In this document: positions 23,390 to 35,556 of the stretch, piece after piece
How the letters are laid out: the number at the start of each line of letters is the position of its first letter
How positions within the stretch are numbered: the first letter of the stretch is position 1
Source of the DNA: Primula veris
Taxonomy: Eukaryota; Streptophyta; Magnoliopsida; Ericales; Primulaceae
DNA length: 64,000 bases
Assembly: GCA_963682055.1 (NCBI GenBank)
Contig: OY821742.1
Span: forward strand, 25,508,060 to 25,572,059
Direction: 5' to 3'
Made by a program: the position numbers and the translations under genes
Notes under the pieces: generated by a model
Databases searched by the model: none
What the model saw: only the letters and a program-made list of their open reading frames with translations
Told to the model about the DNA's origin: nothing

Positions 23390-24553
23390 AGTGTCGATTC
23401 TTCCTTGTCCCCCAGTACAAACCCTTGCCGTATGTCCAAATCAGTTGCATGTCCTACATTGGATTTTAGGGCATTCGAATTGTCGATGGTTCACATCTGC
23501 ACAGTTGAAACACACTCTCCTCATTATGGCGTTTGTCAGTAGTGGATTAAAACCGCTCTCTCCTCTTCCCTGTTGTTAAAATCGCGAATTATTTGACATA
23601 TCCCAAGTTCGCTTCTTCTCTTCCCTCGGAGCATTTCCAGTTTTCGACTTCTCCAAGATTCTCTTGCTATGGAGTAGAGCTCCCTCCACAACTTGAGCTG
23701 ATTTTACCAACTTATTATAGTTGAGATAACGGGCCGATGCCAATTGCAATGAGATGGTCGAGTTCAGCCCCTTCAGGAATCTTCTACATTTTTCTACACC
23801 CCCTAGAACCGAGTCTGGGGCATACCTCGAGAGTGAGGTAAACTTTAGTTGGTATGCTTGAACGGTCATACCTCCTTGATATATCTCCTCAAAACGCCTC
23901 CTCATTTCATTCTTATAAGAATTTGGAAGAAACTGCCAATTAAACAATTCGATGAACTCGTTCCATTCGAAGTTGCTTAAGTCGTAAGTATCCACGATTC
24001 CCAACCAGCACTTCCGTGCTTCACTCTTTAGGTGAAACTGAGACATATTCATCCATTGCTCCCCATCTACTATTCCCGCTGCCGATAAGTATTTCTCCAT
24101 TTTGTCCACCCATCCCTCATCTATGGATGGTTCATCTACCCCATCGAAAGTCAGAGCCCCCAATCGGGTGAAGTTAAGCAATCCATTGTTACTTGAACTC
24201 CCATCTTGTGCATTCTGCACCATCATTTGCACCACCTTCTGAAGGTCAGTCATCACTTGGTTAGTGTTTACCGGTTCCGGTTCAGGTGCGTAAGTCTCTT
24301 CTTCTTCCTCATTCACTTCCTCATACACATTCTCAGCCTCTTCCTCTTTCTCGGGTTGCTCAGGTGGTGGGGCCCTAGCGTTACTTCTCCCCCCATGACC
24401 TTTAGCAGCACTTCTCCCTCTAGTTGCTCCCCTTCCCCTTGGAGATCTTCTTCCTCTTCCGTTTGCCGCATCTCGGGTAGCCGCACCGCTTGATGGTGGT
24501 GCGCCCCCGCGTGTAGTTGTTCCTCGTCCACCAGTTCTCGTGGTAATAGCCAT
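23390..24553 (-). pseudogene. G2 gag
   Basis: The start at 24553 (MAITTRTGG) matches G1. The order is an Arg-Gly-rich N-terminus, an acidic stretch (EEEEAENVYEEVNEEEEE-like), the capsid domain (GVDEPSIDEGWVDKMEKYL, WNEFIELFNWQFLPNSY), and a stop at 23576-23578 replacing a Gln codon. Two zinc knuckles follow: the first is CFNCADVNHRQFEC, and the second has a stop in place of Arg ([17 protein letters not shown]). It would form the particle and bind RNA if intact. Confidence 0.88.
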
Positions 24554-24913
24554 GACTACAAACATGTTAAACAGACACTTTAATTGCCTCACATGACATT
24601 ACTACTCATACATGAATACTCTACTTGTTCGTCTTGACTCTTAACACCTAACAAAATCTACGTTCCACCAAAAATTTTAAATTCCGCTAATCATACAATA
24701 CAACATTCCGCACATTACGCGATAATTACAAAACATGAAAAACATGATAAGCTCGTTTTGCATGATAATCATTTTATCAAGATTTCTAAGGTTCAAAATT
24801 ATATAGTACTGAAATACGAAGTCAACGGTTCAAGCGGAACCAAATTCGGAGTACAAACGAAAGAGTTACAAGCGTTTGAAGTATAGCAAGAAAACAGCAA
24901 AATTGCCAGAAAA

Positions 24914-25156
24914 TGACCGATCGTTTTGGACAAAACTACCGATCGTTTTGGTCCAAATTTGACCCGAGAGGTCAAAAAAATACAACCAGGGAATATGACC
25001 GATCGTTTTGGTTTAAATATGACCCGAAAGTTCTGAAAAAGATGACCGGTCGAAATAGGGAATACGACCGGTCGTTTTGGTCTAAATCGGACCAGAGAGG
25101 TCAGAAAATAACGACCGATCAAAATAAAACTTAAAAGAAAACGACCAATCGTTTTT
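24914..25156 (-). repeat. G2 leader minisatellite, degenerate
   Basis: Seven copies of a motif like GACCGATCGTTTTGG lie near 24914, 24936, 24996, 25032, 25064, 25110 and 25140, at the position of the more regular array in G1. The changes are mainly at CpG-containing sites (GACCGGTCG, GACCAATCG). The remainder of the leader (24554-25787) has no frame I trust. Confidence 0.8.
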
Positions 25157-25787
25157 CTGCAGAAAATTAATGATACAAAAACTTAAAATTCCTCAACACT
25201 TGTAAATTCCTTACATAGAACATATCACACATCATTTTAGTCCACAACATTACGATCAACATCCATTCGCATAAAATGTTCATTACCACACAAGTTAATA
25301 ATTTGAAAACACACTACATAAAACCATCAACTTCACAATTCTCGTACTCTTATAGTTCGCTACTACTTGACATGCAAACTTATACCTCATACACACTATA
25401 TCAATCTTCACACGCATACAAAGAACACAAAAGTGCGAGGGATAACCCATCACAATACGTTATCCTAAAGCACCCGAACGTCCTCGCATGCTCTAGAACT
25501 CCACATCACTATGGTATTCCTTCACACCTACCGACGAGAGGTCGACCCACTAGTTTGGCGAGCCGGGATCAACAAGCGTCCTCATTGTCCCCAACTTGCT
25601 TCACATGTGGACTTTCCTTTCATCAACTACTACTAAATTCTATCTACAGGTCTTAAGCTAAATGCAACCCCCCCGTTTTAGAAAAAAGTTTGAATTTTTG
25701 GAAAAGTTTTATGAAAATGATACAATGGGTCTTGGTCCAATGGTTACCCATCTTCCCATTGTCCCAAAGTATATAAGAACCTGGTTA

Positions 25788-25799
25788 GCTCTGATACCA
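25788..25799 (-). other. G2 primer-binding site (initiator Met type)
   Basis: The minus strand reads TGGTATCAGAGC, identical to G1 and complementary to the 3' end of plant initiator-Met tRNA, three bases inside the LTR. Confidence 0.93.
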
Positions 25800-25802
25800 A
25801 CT

Positions 25803-27605
25803 TGTCACGCCCCAAAATCCGTAAAACACGAACATCAAGGCGTGACCTTTTGAACAAAAGCAAAAAGAATCTGTTGGTACAAAATTTAACTTTTAAAAGA
25901 AAATAACTTGCAAGCTAAAGGAACAATTAAACGAATAAATAAAAATGTTTGCTAAACACGGCTACAAGACGAGATGGTTTTAACAAAGTTATATAAATAG
26001 AAAACAAACAAATGTAATTTGCCCGTAGCCTACAACCTCAAAAATAGTCTAAGTAAAAGAAAATGATTCAAAGAAGCCCCGAACCCATGCAATACCTTGC
26101 TAATGCTCCTAACCAAACGCCTCAACCTATGATGTACCTGAAAGACAAAACTGTAACGGTGAGTCCCACGCACATACATAGATGGGACGGCACCACACAA
26201 GATACCGTCACTCCATACCATAAATGCAAGAACTAACAAACAACAACTACAATAACAACGTATAAAAAGAAATATAATAACATCCTACTATAAAATAAAA
26301 TTAAGCAACTCCAACACACATCTATAACAAACATGGACCTCTCACGCCACTCGCCCCAGTCTGTAAGACGAGTCATTCCCTATACCACTCGGCTCGTCTT
26401 ATGTCCCCGGTATAGGAAGACACATAGACCATTGTTAACAAATAAAATAACACACATGGACCTCTCATGCCACCTACCCCAGTCCGTAAGGTAGGTCATT
26501 GCCTATACCCCTCTGCTCATCTTATGCCCCCGGTATAGGAAGAGGCATAGACCATTGCCAACAAATAAATATTTAAAGTGCGTACTAGGACCTCTTCACG
26601 CCACTCGCCCCAGTCCGTAAGACGAGTCATTCCCTATATCCATCGGCTCGTCTTATGTCCCCTGTGTAGAAAGAGACATAGACCATTGCCAATAAAAAAT
26701 AAATCACAAGGCCTCGGCCAATAATATAAAACCATTCAATTATCACATTCTCAAAATACTAACCTTCTCAAACGTCACTTTAACGCCATTCAACAAAATA
26801 CATAAGCATAGATACTAGATTCACAACTACCCAAACAACTCTAACAACATAAAATCTCATTCAGGCATTTTAACAAACACCTTGTATGCGTAAACTACAA
26901 CTCATCTTTATTCAACAATAATTTACCCAATGTTATCAACAACTATAATAACACCTAATCAACGCATAAAAACACACAAACCCATCCATATTCTCATTAA
27001 TTCGAAATTAATATGTCTAAATTCTCAACTTCTCCAATTCAAGTGAATTAAAAGTGCAACAAATAAAACCCAATTAACAATTTAAGAACATAATTGAAAT
27101 AAAAGGAAAATCCCAAACTTTAAAATAAACGCAAGACCTAACTCTAAGATACACTCTCGTCTAGTCGCAATGGATAACCCCCGTTACTTTAGTGCGTAGA
27201 GTAGATGCTTCCGGTAAGAACCCGCTAATGGTGGTTTCTTCTTCTTCTTCCTAGGGTTTGGAACCTCTCTTCTCTCTTTGTTAGTGGGTGGTTTTAGGTT
27301 TACTATTTTGAAAGTGGGCTGAAAAGAGGTTTAGCAAACTGTTTTGAGAGAGTTTGGGGAAGCAAACTATTTGGTCTCCAATGTTCTAAAAGTTAACTCT
27401 TAATCAAAATTATTATTTTATTGCTCAAAAATAACCAATCTCTAGAAACAAGGCTATTGGGTCCTTTTTATTTATAAAATTAGTAACAGGTTTTAAAAAT
27501 AAAGTTTTTCGAAAGAGTTTCGTTTTTTGGCTAAAAATTGTATAAAATGTTTTTTGATAGATTAAATCATAAATAAAACCATTTATGAAAATACAGGATA
27601 TTACA
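25803..27605 (-). repeat. G2 5' LTR (1803 bp)
   Basis: It starts (minus strand) TGTAATATCC, one base changed from the TGTAACATCC of the other copies, and ends GGGGCGTGACA. It is the partner of 17483-19284. Confidence 0.95.
26334..26691 (-). repeat. G2 5' LTR triple tandem repeat with hairpins
   Basis: The units start near 26334, 26457 and 26586. Units 1 and 3 have the ACTCG/CGAGT stem and unit 2 the ACCTAC/GTAGGT stem, around GTCCGTAAG (unit 1 reads GTCTGTAAG). Confidence 0.88.
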
Positions 27606-27610
27606 GGACT

Positions 27611-29067
27611 CTCCTGACGATGAAGAAATATTAGTAACTTGAAATTGCCCTTGTGGATTGGGCCTGGTTTAGGCAGGAAATTTTCCTTTTTCTTGTACTT
27701 GAAGTGAATTAGTTATTTGGGAAACACTCATTCTTAAGTCCTCTAAACTTTGCATAAACTCTTTTAATGTATCCTCTAAACTTTTATCTCTTTGATAATT
27801 AGGAGGTGGAGCTTGATAAGATTGTTGAACAGGGTTACTCTGTCATTGATACGGTGGGTATGCGACAGGTCCTTGAACATTTTAAGAAGGATTTTCAGTG
27901 AAATTATTTCCCCATCTTAAATTAGGATGATTTCTCCAACCAGGATTATAAGTGTTTGAGTAAGGGTCATTTTCATATCTTTTATATTGGCCTATAACAT
28001 TTACTTGTTCTTCCTTATTATCAAGTATTGGCATAAGATTACATTCCATTGTTGTATGACCTACCATGGCACATATTCCGCATAATTCTTTTATAGAGGT
28101 AGAGTTTGGTTTCTTTATTGTTAATTTCTCTACTTTTCTAGATAAAGCTGTAAATTTAGCATTTAAGGGATCTAGTTCACTAAGTTTATACATCCCTCGA
28201 CCAAGAGATGTATTTTTAGAAACGTTTTTTAATGGACCTAACGATTCCCATGTTTGTGCATTTTCAGAAAGGGCGTTTAAATAATCAAATTCTTCGTATG
28301 GTTGTTTGTTTAAAAATTGGCATTGACACATCATATCAACAAATTGTCGTGTTTGAGAATTTAGACCATCATAAAAGAAACTTATAATGCGCCATTTTTC
28401 AAAACCATGGTGTGGACATGTATTTATAAGATCTTTGAAACATTCCCAACACTTATAAAAAATTCTTTTTCGTTTTGAGAAAAACTCGTAATATGTCTTT
28501 TTACAGTGTTTGTTCGATGAACGGGAAAAAATTTCTTAAAAAACTCTATTGTCATGTCACGCCATGTTCAGATAGAAAAAAGTTTTAAACCATTTAACCA
28601 TTCTTTTGCTCTATCTTTAAGTGCAAATGGAAAAAAATTAAGTTTTGTTATTTCTATTCCACAATTTCTATCTTCTATGGTTACGCATAAGTCCTCAAAA
28701 TCTTTAATAAATAAGTATGGACTTTCAGAGTCCATTTCCAAATAGTTGGCAAAAGTTGGATTATGCCCGGTCTAAAATTAAATTGGTTTGCGTTTTGAGG
28801 CAAAATAATACATGATGGAGTTGGTTCGCATTCGGGCACGAGATATTGTCGTAATGTTCTAGGTTCTTCATTTAGAACATTATCTCCGGCATTACTTCTC
28901 CTATCATGTTCATTTTGTTCCATTTCAGGTTTGAAATTATGTTCGTTTTGTTGATTTTGGTCCATTAAATCATTAAGTGTAAAATTACGTGGTAAAAGAG
29001 TGATACTATCAAGTTCTACGTGTTCTCTAATTAGTCGGCCTGTTTGACTATGGGTCCAAGATGACAT
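27611..29067 (-). pseudogene. ATH gag
   Basis: The first part (29067-28681) has RTLRQYLVPECEPTPSCIIL and PGIIQLLPT, as in Athila gag. A frameshift near LLPT moves the expected continuation to another frame. A second open stretch (28334-27882) has CQCQFLNKQPYEEFDYLNAL and a zinc-knuckle-like CGICAMVGHTTMEC, then YNPGWRNHPNLRW. Broken sequence continues to the G2 insertion at 27610. The start at 29067 (MSSWTHSQTG) follows a leader with an (AT)n run. Gag would package the RNA; it is inactive here. Confidence 0.83.
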
Positions 29068-29890
29068 ACACTGTTTAAATTAAAAGACTACTATTATTGT
29101 ATTGCACTATGCCTTGCAGTAAGGAAACTCAAATATTTAGATATTATACTATTATTATATATATATATATATATATTTATTTATTATTATTATTTATTTA
29201 TTTTATTTTTAGGTTGAAACTAATATGTTGTACTATAAATGCATACTTTTGAGATTGACGAATTGTAATTTAGAGACAGTAACGAGTACTTGATGCTTAA
29301 TATCTTGCTAACATGTTGAAAGTTTGGTGTGACTTTTCAAGATATTTAAGGCTAGAATTAATGTGATAAAATTATACTTCTAAAAGCATTAAATAGGATG
29401 CTTCCAAATTCAATGTTGTTGAACATTATTACTGTAAAAGAAATGATTCAACATTGGCTACTAGTACACTAAAGTGTTTATGAACTGTATCTACAAAGAT
29501 TGCTACTGCACTGCATATTTCGTTATTCCGAAGTATTACTATTTTTTTTAACGTACAAAAGTGTTGCAATCATCAATATTTCACGAATTTTACCATGATT
29601 AAATGTTAGAATATCGAGGTAAAGTATTGTAGTTGTAAATAAAATTTTACTTGACATAGTATTTTAGTATTATTATTATTTAAAGAAAAACTTGAAATAA
29701 TTACCTCAACATTATTATAAACAGAAAAATTAGGTACGTAACAAGATACATGACGAGTATCAAGGCTAATAAATATTCTAATTCTCTAAGAGCACGATTA
29801 ATATTTGGTTCCATTTTTTTATTTTATAATTTTTTTTCACATTTTAATTAACTAAAAACATACTTAAAGTACTTGAAAACCTTTATGTAG
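29068..29890 (-). other. ATH leader
   Basis: This is non-coding AT-rich sequence between the primer site and gag. It includes an (AT)n and (TTA)n low-complexity run at about 29155-29215. I see no other signal. Confidence 0.6.
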
Positions 29891-29910
29891 AAATCCCAGG
29901 TAGCGACGCC
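29891..29910 (-). other. ATH primer-binding site
   Basis: On the minus strand TGGCGTCGCTACCTGGGATT lies just inside the LTR. It is a variant of the TGGCGCCG(T/C)TGCCGGGG site that Athila-like elements use with an Asp tRNA, and is similar to the site of GAGX. The assignment to a tRNA is by analogy. Confidence 0.75.
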
Positions 29911-29918
29911 AGAAAACT

Positions 29919-31419
29919 TGTCTCTTCTAAAAACACACCCAAGTTTAGGTGGTAGTTGAGTACTATCTTGTCGGGATAACCCAATTATATCGTCCACAAG
30001 AAATTTACTTAAGGTACTTCAAAACAAAAGTGCTGCGAAAGAAAATAAAATATTAACGGGGTAAAGTGTAACAATCTCACAATTATTAATATTTTAATAT
30101 TTTTTTTGTAACTTAGAAGGCCTTTTTATAATATTCGAAGCTTAAATTTAGAGAACAAAACACATATTTTTATTAATGATTAATACTGTTTTATTTTTAG
30201 TTTTAGAGATAAATGTTTTCGGGGAAGTATTAACGACCACTTCTATTAAATTATTTATATTGATGATGACTTATTTTAAAAGCTCCACATTTGTAAAAAT
30301 ACTCTAATCTTTACAAACGGGTGATAATAACTAGTAGAACATGAGCTATGGTTATTATATAATAATGTTAACCTTGATTGAAAATTAGAGAGTTTTCTTA
30401 CTAAGTATTAAATGTGACAAAAGTAATTTTGTCGACAATTACTCAAAAATTGATAAACTCACAATAACAACAAACTTTTCTTAATAATAAATAACCATTA
30501 TTATAGATAGAATTTCTTATAATCAATATGTAAAAAGCACATTATCATCATTAATACAAACGTTTTAACAAAAAGCGAGGCATTACCCCCTAAACCTTTT
30601 GTTAATATCAAGCTCACATAATAATAAGGAACAATACATAATAATAAAATTTAAACATATTAATTAAAGAGGGATAGAATGGTGATACAAAATATTACAA
30701 ATCTCGGATGGAGGAACCGTTTAGTAATGCAAATCATGAAACTATTACATTTCTCAACTACTGATTTTTTTTTTCTCTCTGTTTTTTTCTTTTCCTCTTG
30801 TTCTCCTGGTTTTTTCGTTTGCTCTGACATCTATTTATAGCGTAGTACGCATGACGAATCCACTGCTTTTTCAATAAAACTGTAGATCAACAGTTAGCAG
30901 CTGCGTTTTTTTTCTCTTCTTCTTCTGCATGTGATAACGTAACAGAGAATGCTTTTAAATCTCTTGACAATTTTTATGACATTTGAAAGTATGACATTTA
31001 TGACTTTGGAGAGCTTGACATTTATGACTTTGAAGAGTTATTTTTTTTATTCATAGTCTGAATCGTTGTAGCTCAATTAACGTCCTTAAAATGATATAAT
31101 TTACGAAAACTTTGTGGTTAAAATTTGTAAGAAATTCTTCAAGCTTTCCAAAAATATAAAGATCATAATTTTTCAACTTCCGTAGCTTCTTTAATCACAG
31201 AAATACTAACTTGAATATTTTTTCCGAATTTATAACACCTTGTTCAATATTGGATCATAGCGCCGATCTCTTTATTTCTGCAATTATTATACAAAAACAA
31301 GTAAAATGGTACAAAACAATAATTTACATAATAGTACTTAACTTGCATATATTATTATAGATTTGTTCTTAAAACATTACACAATAGTAGTAAAATACTA
31401 CAATATTTACAACTAATCA
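29919..31419 (-). repeat. ATH 5' LTR (1501 bp)
   Basis: It is the partner of 9625-11149, with ends TG...CA on the plus strand reading (TGTCTCTTCT to AACTAATCA). The adjacent duplication ACTAT is at 31420-31424. Confidence 0.93.
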
Positions 31420-31424
31420 ACTAT

Positions 31425-31836
31425 ATATACAATTCTTATGCTAAGAAAAAAGATAACCTCTCATAATCAGATATTAGAGTTAAGGTTTTTTTATAAAGTT
31501 TCTACCTATATGAGAGTCCAATGGTATAATAGAAATACGGCTAAAGATCAAGTGTGATCAAGCAATGCCATCGAGGTATTTCTGTATCGTTTCAGTAAAT
31601 TCATATACACTATAATTATGATCCAAAACCAATTTTTCACTGCAAAATCAAATATGTTTCCAACAATTGTTAACAAAGCCTTAATTGTATTGTATTTTAG
31701 ATTTAAGTTTTTATATTGGTTGATTAAATAGATATTAATATTTTCTGGCTAAATTTTCAATCGTTTTTGTTACATGTGAACGATTACCGTGATTGATTAG
31801 ATATTTATACTAGCATCGGTTTAAATTTTGAATCTT
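31425..31836. other. Short spacer between ATH and GAGX, nothing recognised
   Basis: This is AT-rich sequence with no reading frame or repeat that I can name. It is the original sequence between two insertion sites. Confidence 0.5.
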
Positions 31837-31841
31837 AATTT

Positions 31842-32841
31842 TGATTGTCTGTCCTTTCGGTAAGTAGTTTTTCCTACGCACTGAAAGGCCTCGCAGGAGA
31901 ACGAGAGTAGCAGTAGTATTTTCCTTGGTAATCACACCATGGTTATCATCCGTGGAACTGTTTGGTTGTTATCCTAGATAGTTTTAGAGGGGAGTATACT
32001 AACTAGGTGTCAATTAATTAGCAATGAGGGGAGCGTTAGCGGTTGGCTTGTCAATCCAACGGCTCATTCCTCGGGGGTATAAAACAACTAAATATCAGTT
32101 TATTAAAGGTTGTTAAAGGGCTTTTCAGATTATTAACAAGTTACGTTCTTTAACATGCAGCATTAAATAATCAATAATTAGCTTATATGACGTTATTGAT
32201 TTGTTTTAACTAGTCTTGCATGCGGAAGATAAGATTAATGATTTAAAACATGCAAAGATGCGTACACATGTAGTAAAACCAACGTAAAAAGTAAAAACAA
32301 CAAATGATCTCACGATAAAACCTCGATAAAACGGAGAATTCGTGCACAAACTCTCAACTTTAGTGTATTTTTCTTTCCTCTCTCTCTTTAGAACGAATTT
32401 GTGATATAAAAATGATTGAAAAGTGAAAGAATTGTGTTCTTTTCCGAATAGGGGGAGACCTATATCAACTTATCAACTCAACAAACTTTATCTTATCCCG
32501 AAATTTTAAAAATAACGGTACCTGACCGGTCAAGTCGGCTTTTAGAATCTTCTTTTGCTTTTATCTTGACTTGAGTCCATTTTATAAGTTCTTGGGGTTG
32601 AATTTGAGGTCCTTTGTATTCTGAAATCTTCTCTTTTAGTCCTTTCTTTGGTCTTTTTGCGTCCTTGTCTTGTTTTTGCATTAAATCCATGCTTTTTCCT
32701 ACAAAAATGCAAACGATTGCAAGTAAACCGGGAAAACGAAGAAAAACAAAAAACATAACATAAACAAGCCTAAATGTCAACAAAACTATGCTAATTCATA
32801 TCATAGTAACACCTAAAAATGACCATTTCGTGGTCCATTCA
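31842..32841 (-). repeat. GAGX 3' LTR (1000 bp)
   Basis: It aligns with 38729-39757 throughout, including CACTGAAAGGCCTCGCAGGA near the left end. The right end carries the small inverted repeat GACCA-TTTCG-TGGTC. The first bases on the minus strand are TGAATGGACCACG. Confidence 0.93.
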
Positions 32842-33115
32842 TACCCCCCAACAGTTCAGTGCTCATCTCGAGCTTTGGAAGCGATAACAAAGAAGTAAAG
32901 TTTGTCGGTTGTCATTCAAAAATTCGTTTTCCTTTTGAGTTTAGTGCACTAACTAGGCTAAAACAAAATACGATAAAAATAAAGGATAAACCACTGTCGT
33001 AGAAAACACGATTGCATTTAACGTATGCAACAAGCCGTTAAACCTTTTAAGCGTAAAAGGACGAGTTATGTCTCATGAGGATTTACTAAAGAACATCCAC
33101 AAACTGATTACGTTT
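32842..33115 (-). other. GAGX polypurine tract and 3' block shared with ATH
   Basis: The minus strand reads TTGGGGGGTA next to the LTR, then sequence resembling ATH 11150-11345. Plus-strand words shared with ATH are CAACAAGCCGTTAAACC, AAGCGTAA, GCATTTAACGTATG and TGTCTCATGAGG. Little else of the two elements' non-coding DNA is alike. Confidence 0.75.
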
Positions 33116-33561
33116 TAAATCTACCAATTAAGACCCTACTCTTACGAAATCACATGGATGCAACTAGATGAAAAGTGTTTGTAGTCATGTTAAACAGGGC
33201 AAGATCTCTAACGAAATGTAACTTTTGTCGTTAAAAATGTCCCTCGCCCCAAAATAGGTTTATTTAATATTGCATATGTTTTATAATTAGTGTATACTAT
33301 TAGCTCGAAGTTCGACAGTTAATCGAGAAAAACAAATTGCAATTCATCATTTTTACTAAATTTAACTAGAAAACCAAAAGCTTATTCAATAAAATTATAT
33401 ACTATTGCATAATCTCCATGCTAGTTTACTCACATAATCTCTCCTTTTTTTTTTCATATAATTGGAGCTCACCTTTACATTTTCAATTTTTTTTTCTTTT
33501 TGCACATTTGATCCTTCGGCTTCTTTTCCTCTTTGTTCACCCTACACCACTCCTGCTTATC

Positions 33562-33676
33562 TCATCAGGTCTTTTAACCCATTTATTCTTCCAGACTTTT
33601 CCCATCCGTCCTGTCAAGACCTGATGATACTTATATCCCCCTCCCATTTACCTGACTTTTGACATCATTGGGAGGG
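33562..33676 (-). other. Two stem-loops in GAGX 3' region
   Basis: TCATCAGGTCTT (33562-33573) pairs perfectly with AAGACCTGATGA (33616-33627). Just beyond, CCCTCCCA (33639-33646) pairs with TGGGAGGG (33669-33676). The region 33677-34950 otherwise has no frame or repeat that I can name. Confidence 0.55.
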
Positions 33677-34955
33677 TATTCAACCATCTTAATGAACAGG
33701 GATGCATGTGATAGTACAAAATCTATAAAAATATTCCCTCAATATCTGCTTACACTTGTGTGTAAGTGAAGACTTATTGGGCATGTTGCGAATTCCTAAA
33801 CTAGCCGAATTATAAATATATATGCCGTAAGGCTAGACATGTTCTCTTAGAGAACGGTGGGTGTACGCACCTGTCGATCCACCCCTAACCTAATGATGGG
33901 GCTAAGAGATATTGGCAAAGGTACCTAGATCAAGAACACCATCTACTTAAAATAAATCTACGTAAATAGTGTGAAAGTCTTATAAAATTGGGTTTTGCAT
34001 GTTTTTAGGGACTGTCACAAGAAAATAAGTAAACATAAATACACTTTAAACTCTAGGTATATCATGCAACTTGTACAATATTATCTCGCCCTAAATTGGC
34101 TTGAGTGAAATGATAAAGGACAAACCAAAGTTATCTAAAAATTTAACACCCTAGATTAATACAAATATTTTTTTCCACTTTCAAATTATCGCCACATGTT
34201 CACGTATAAGAGCGGTTTTCTTAACTGATATACCAAAACAAAAATTCTTTTATTTTTTATTTTCTTTTCTTTTCTCATGCAATTCTAACATGATATTCAC
34301 AATTCATGAATGCAACATGCAAAATATTGGCAAAATTAACAAAAAGCGGAGTTATAACGTATATACACCTTTTGTGGGGTAATGAGATGGAGTGAATGGA
34401 TGAATTTTGATAAAATCAGCTCTGATACAAATCTGCAGTATGTTGATTGGTCTGGTTTACCGATCAGGTCCACAATACCTCAATTTTAATTAATTCTTCT
34501 AAAAATCCATGCGGCTGTCTAACATAAACACTAAAGAACCATATTAAGCGTAAGGGTAGCAGAAGCACTTTCGTCATCTCCTACTCCGTCACTCTTCGTG
34601 ACTAATGTCTGATCTAACCCGGGCTCTTCCTCATGAGCCTCCTTAGGATCTTCCTCGGGATCCACCTCGTTAATATCATCCATGTTGAGTTTCATACTTG
34701 AAAGAGGCAGGTCTATGAAAAGAAACTTCCTCACATTGCTTGATATGTTGAAGAAGTTCAATGTGCATAGTGCGACGATACTTCTCAAGTGTTTCCGGGA
34801 TGATGTGTCCTGAAAACATTGAATTCCTCTCATAAAAGATTGAATCATGAAATCAGGTATTTATTTCCACAATGTATAGTCACATCCTTCTCCTTGTAAT
34901 TGATGATGGCTTGTAATGCCTTCAAGAATGGCGCTCCCAATATGACTTTGTTAAG

Positions 34956-35463
34956 TCAGTGTTGAGATTGTTCAAGGGGTATATCATAGAAAATGAAATC
35001 TAAGATATATATAAAGTCGCCAATTTGACCACTCAATTTTTTGGCTAGTCCCTGAGCCTTCCATAACTTTTGACCATTCGCCATTATTATCCATTCATTG
35101 TAGGGATGTAGCTTAATGAGGCCAAGTCCATAGAAGATCTTAGCGGGTATTACATTTGAAAATTCCCTCGTATCTATCAAGACTTTTCCATAGGGCAATC
35201 GCCTATGACCATGGTTATAGTTGGGTAATGAATTCTTCATGTGGATCGATTGTGTGTAGCTTGAGAAACCTTCCCATATAATTATGCATGTGGAGTGGTA
35301 ATCCATGAGGGTTTACACCTTGCGATACATCAGCATGCCTGTAATGAGGGTCTCTTTGCAGCACTTCTTTAGTCATAGTACTCTTGATGAGTTCTTCCTC
35401 TGTCACTCTCCTTACGAATGGAAACAATTCATCCATATTGTTGGTTTTGACTACATGCTCCAC
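34956..35463 (-). pseudogene. GAGX second protease-like segment
   Basis: The end of this segment has LPYGKVLIDTREFSNVIPAKIFYGLGL, in which LIDTREFSNVIP stands where a retropepsin has L-(I/L)D-(T/L)G-A-S-x-N-(V/L)(I/L)P, and IMANGQ follows as in plant gypsy proteases. The Gly of the catalytic triplet is Arg, so activity is doubtful. The upstream stretch (from 35463) is a linker of unknown role (MDELFPFVRRVTEEELIKS). Two overlapping frames (35463-35215 and 35306-34956) imply a frameshift. Confidence 0.6.
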
Positions 35464-35556
35464 TGGAAAACACGATGGTGCCTCTAGTGCAAGATCTCCA
35501 AAACAAGCCTCTCCATATCCCCAATTTCTATGAGTGTTGGGTTGTCGAATTTTGCA

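Larger units (their letters stand above)
17483..27605 (-). mobile_element. G2: full-length Tekay/Del-like Ty3/gypsy chromovirus nested in ATH
   Basis: This is a complete 10,123-bp minus-strand element: 5' LTR 27605-25803, primer site, leader, gag-pol 24553-19733, polypurine tract and 3' LTR 19284-17483. The flanking duplication GGACT (17478-17482 and 27606-27610) is perfect. Gag-pol is 1607 codons in one frame with no net frameshift, but it has about a dozen stop codons and an RT active-site change, so the element is dead. A chromodomain-like tail ends the polyprotein. Gene content and sequence match G1. Confidence 0.96.
9625..31419 (-). mobile_element. ATH: Athila-like Ty3/gypsy element, split by G2
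   Basis: This is a minus-strand element with 5' LTR 31419-29919 and 3' LTR 11149-9625, flanked by the perfect duplication ACTAT (9620-9624 and 31420-31424). Removing G2 and its duplication leaves about 11.7 kb, long enough for an Athila-type element. Gag lies at 29067-27611 and pol at 17477-13473; a 3' non-coding region of about 2.3 kb follows. The sequences resemble Athila: protease motif LLDLG-SVNLLPYTVYEQLGL, an RT box FMD-FTIFGD, and the integrase tail LFPGKVRTKWSGPYIV. All genes are broken, so it could move only with help. Confidence 0.93.

Noticed and set aside
22374..24493. Plus-strand ORFs opposite G2
   Set aside because: These are also shadows of the G2 gag-pol sequence and match the antisense frames in G1.
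33418..33662. Overlapping plus-strand ORFs rich in Phe and Leu
   Set aside because: They lie in T-rich non-coding 3' sequence of a minus-strand element and encode low-complexity peptide.
34420..34440. Primer-site-like TTTGTATCAGAGCT on the minus strand in the GAGX 3' region
   Set aside because: It resembles the Met-type primer site, but lacks an adjacent LTR end, has mismatches at the key 5' bases, and the true GAGX site is at 38705.
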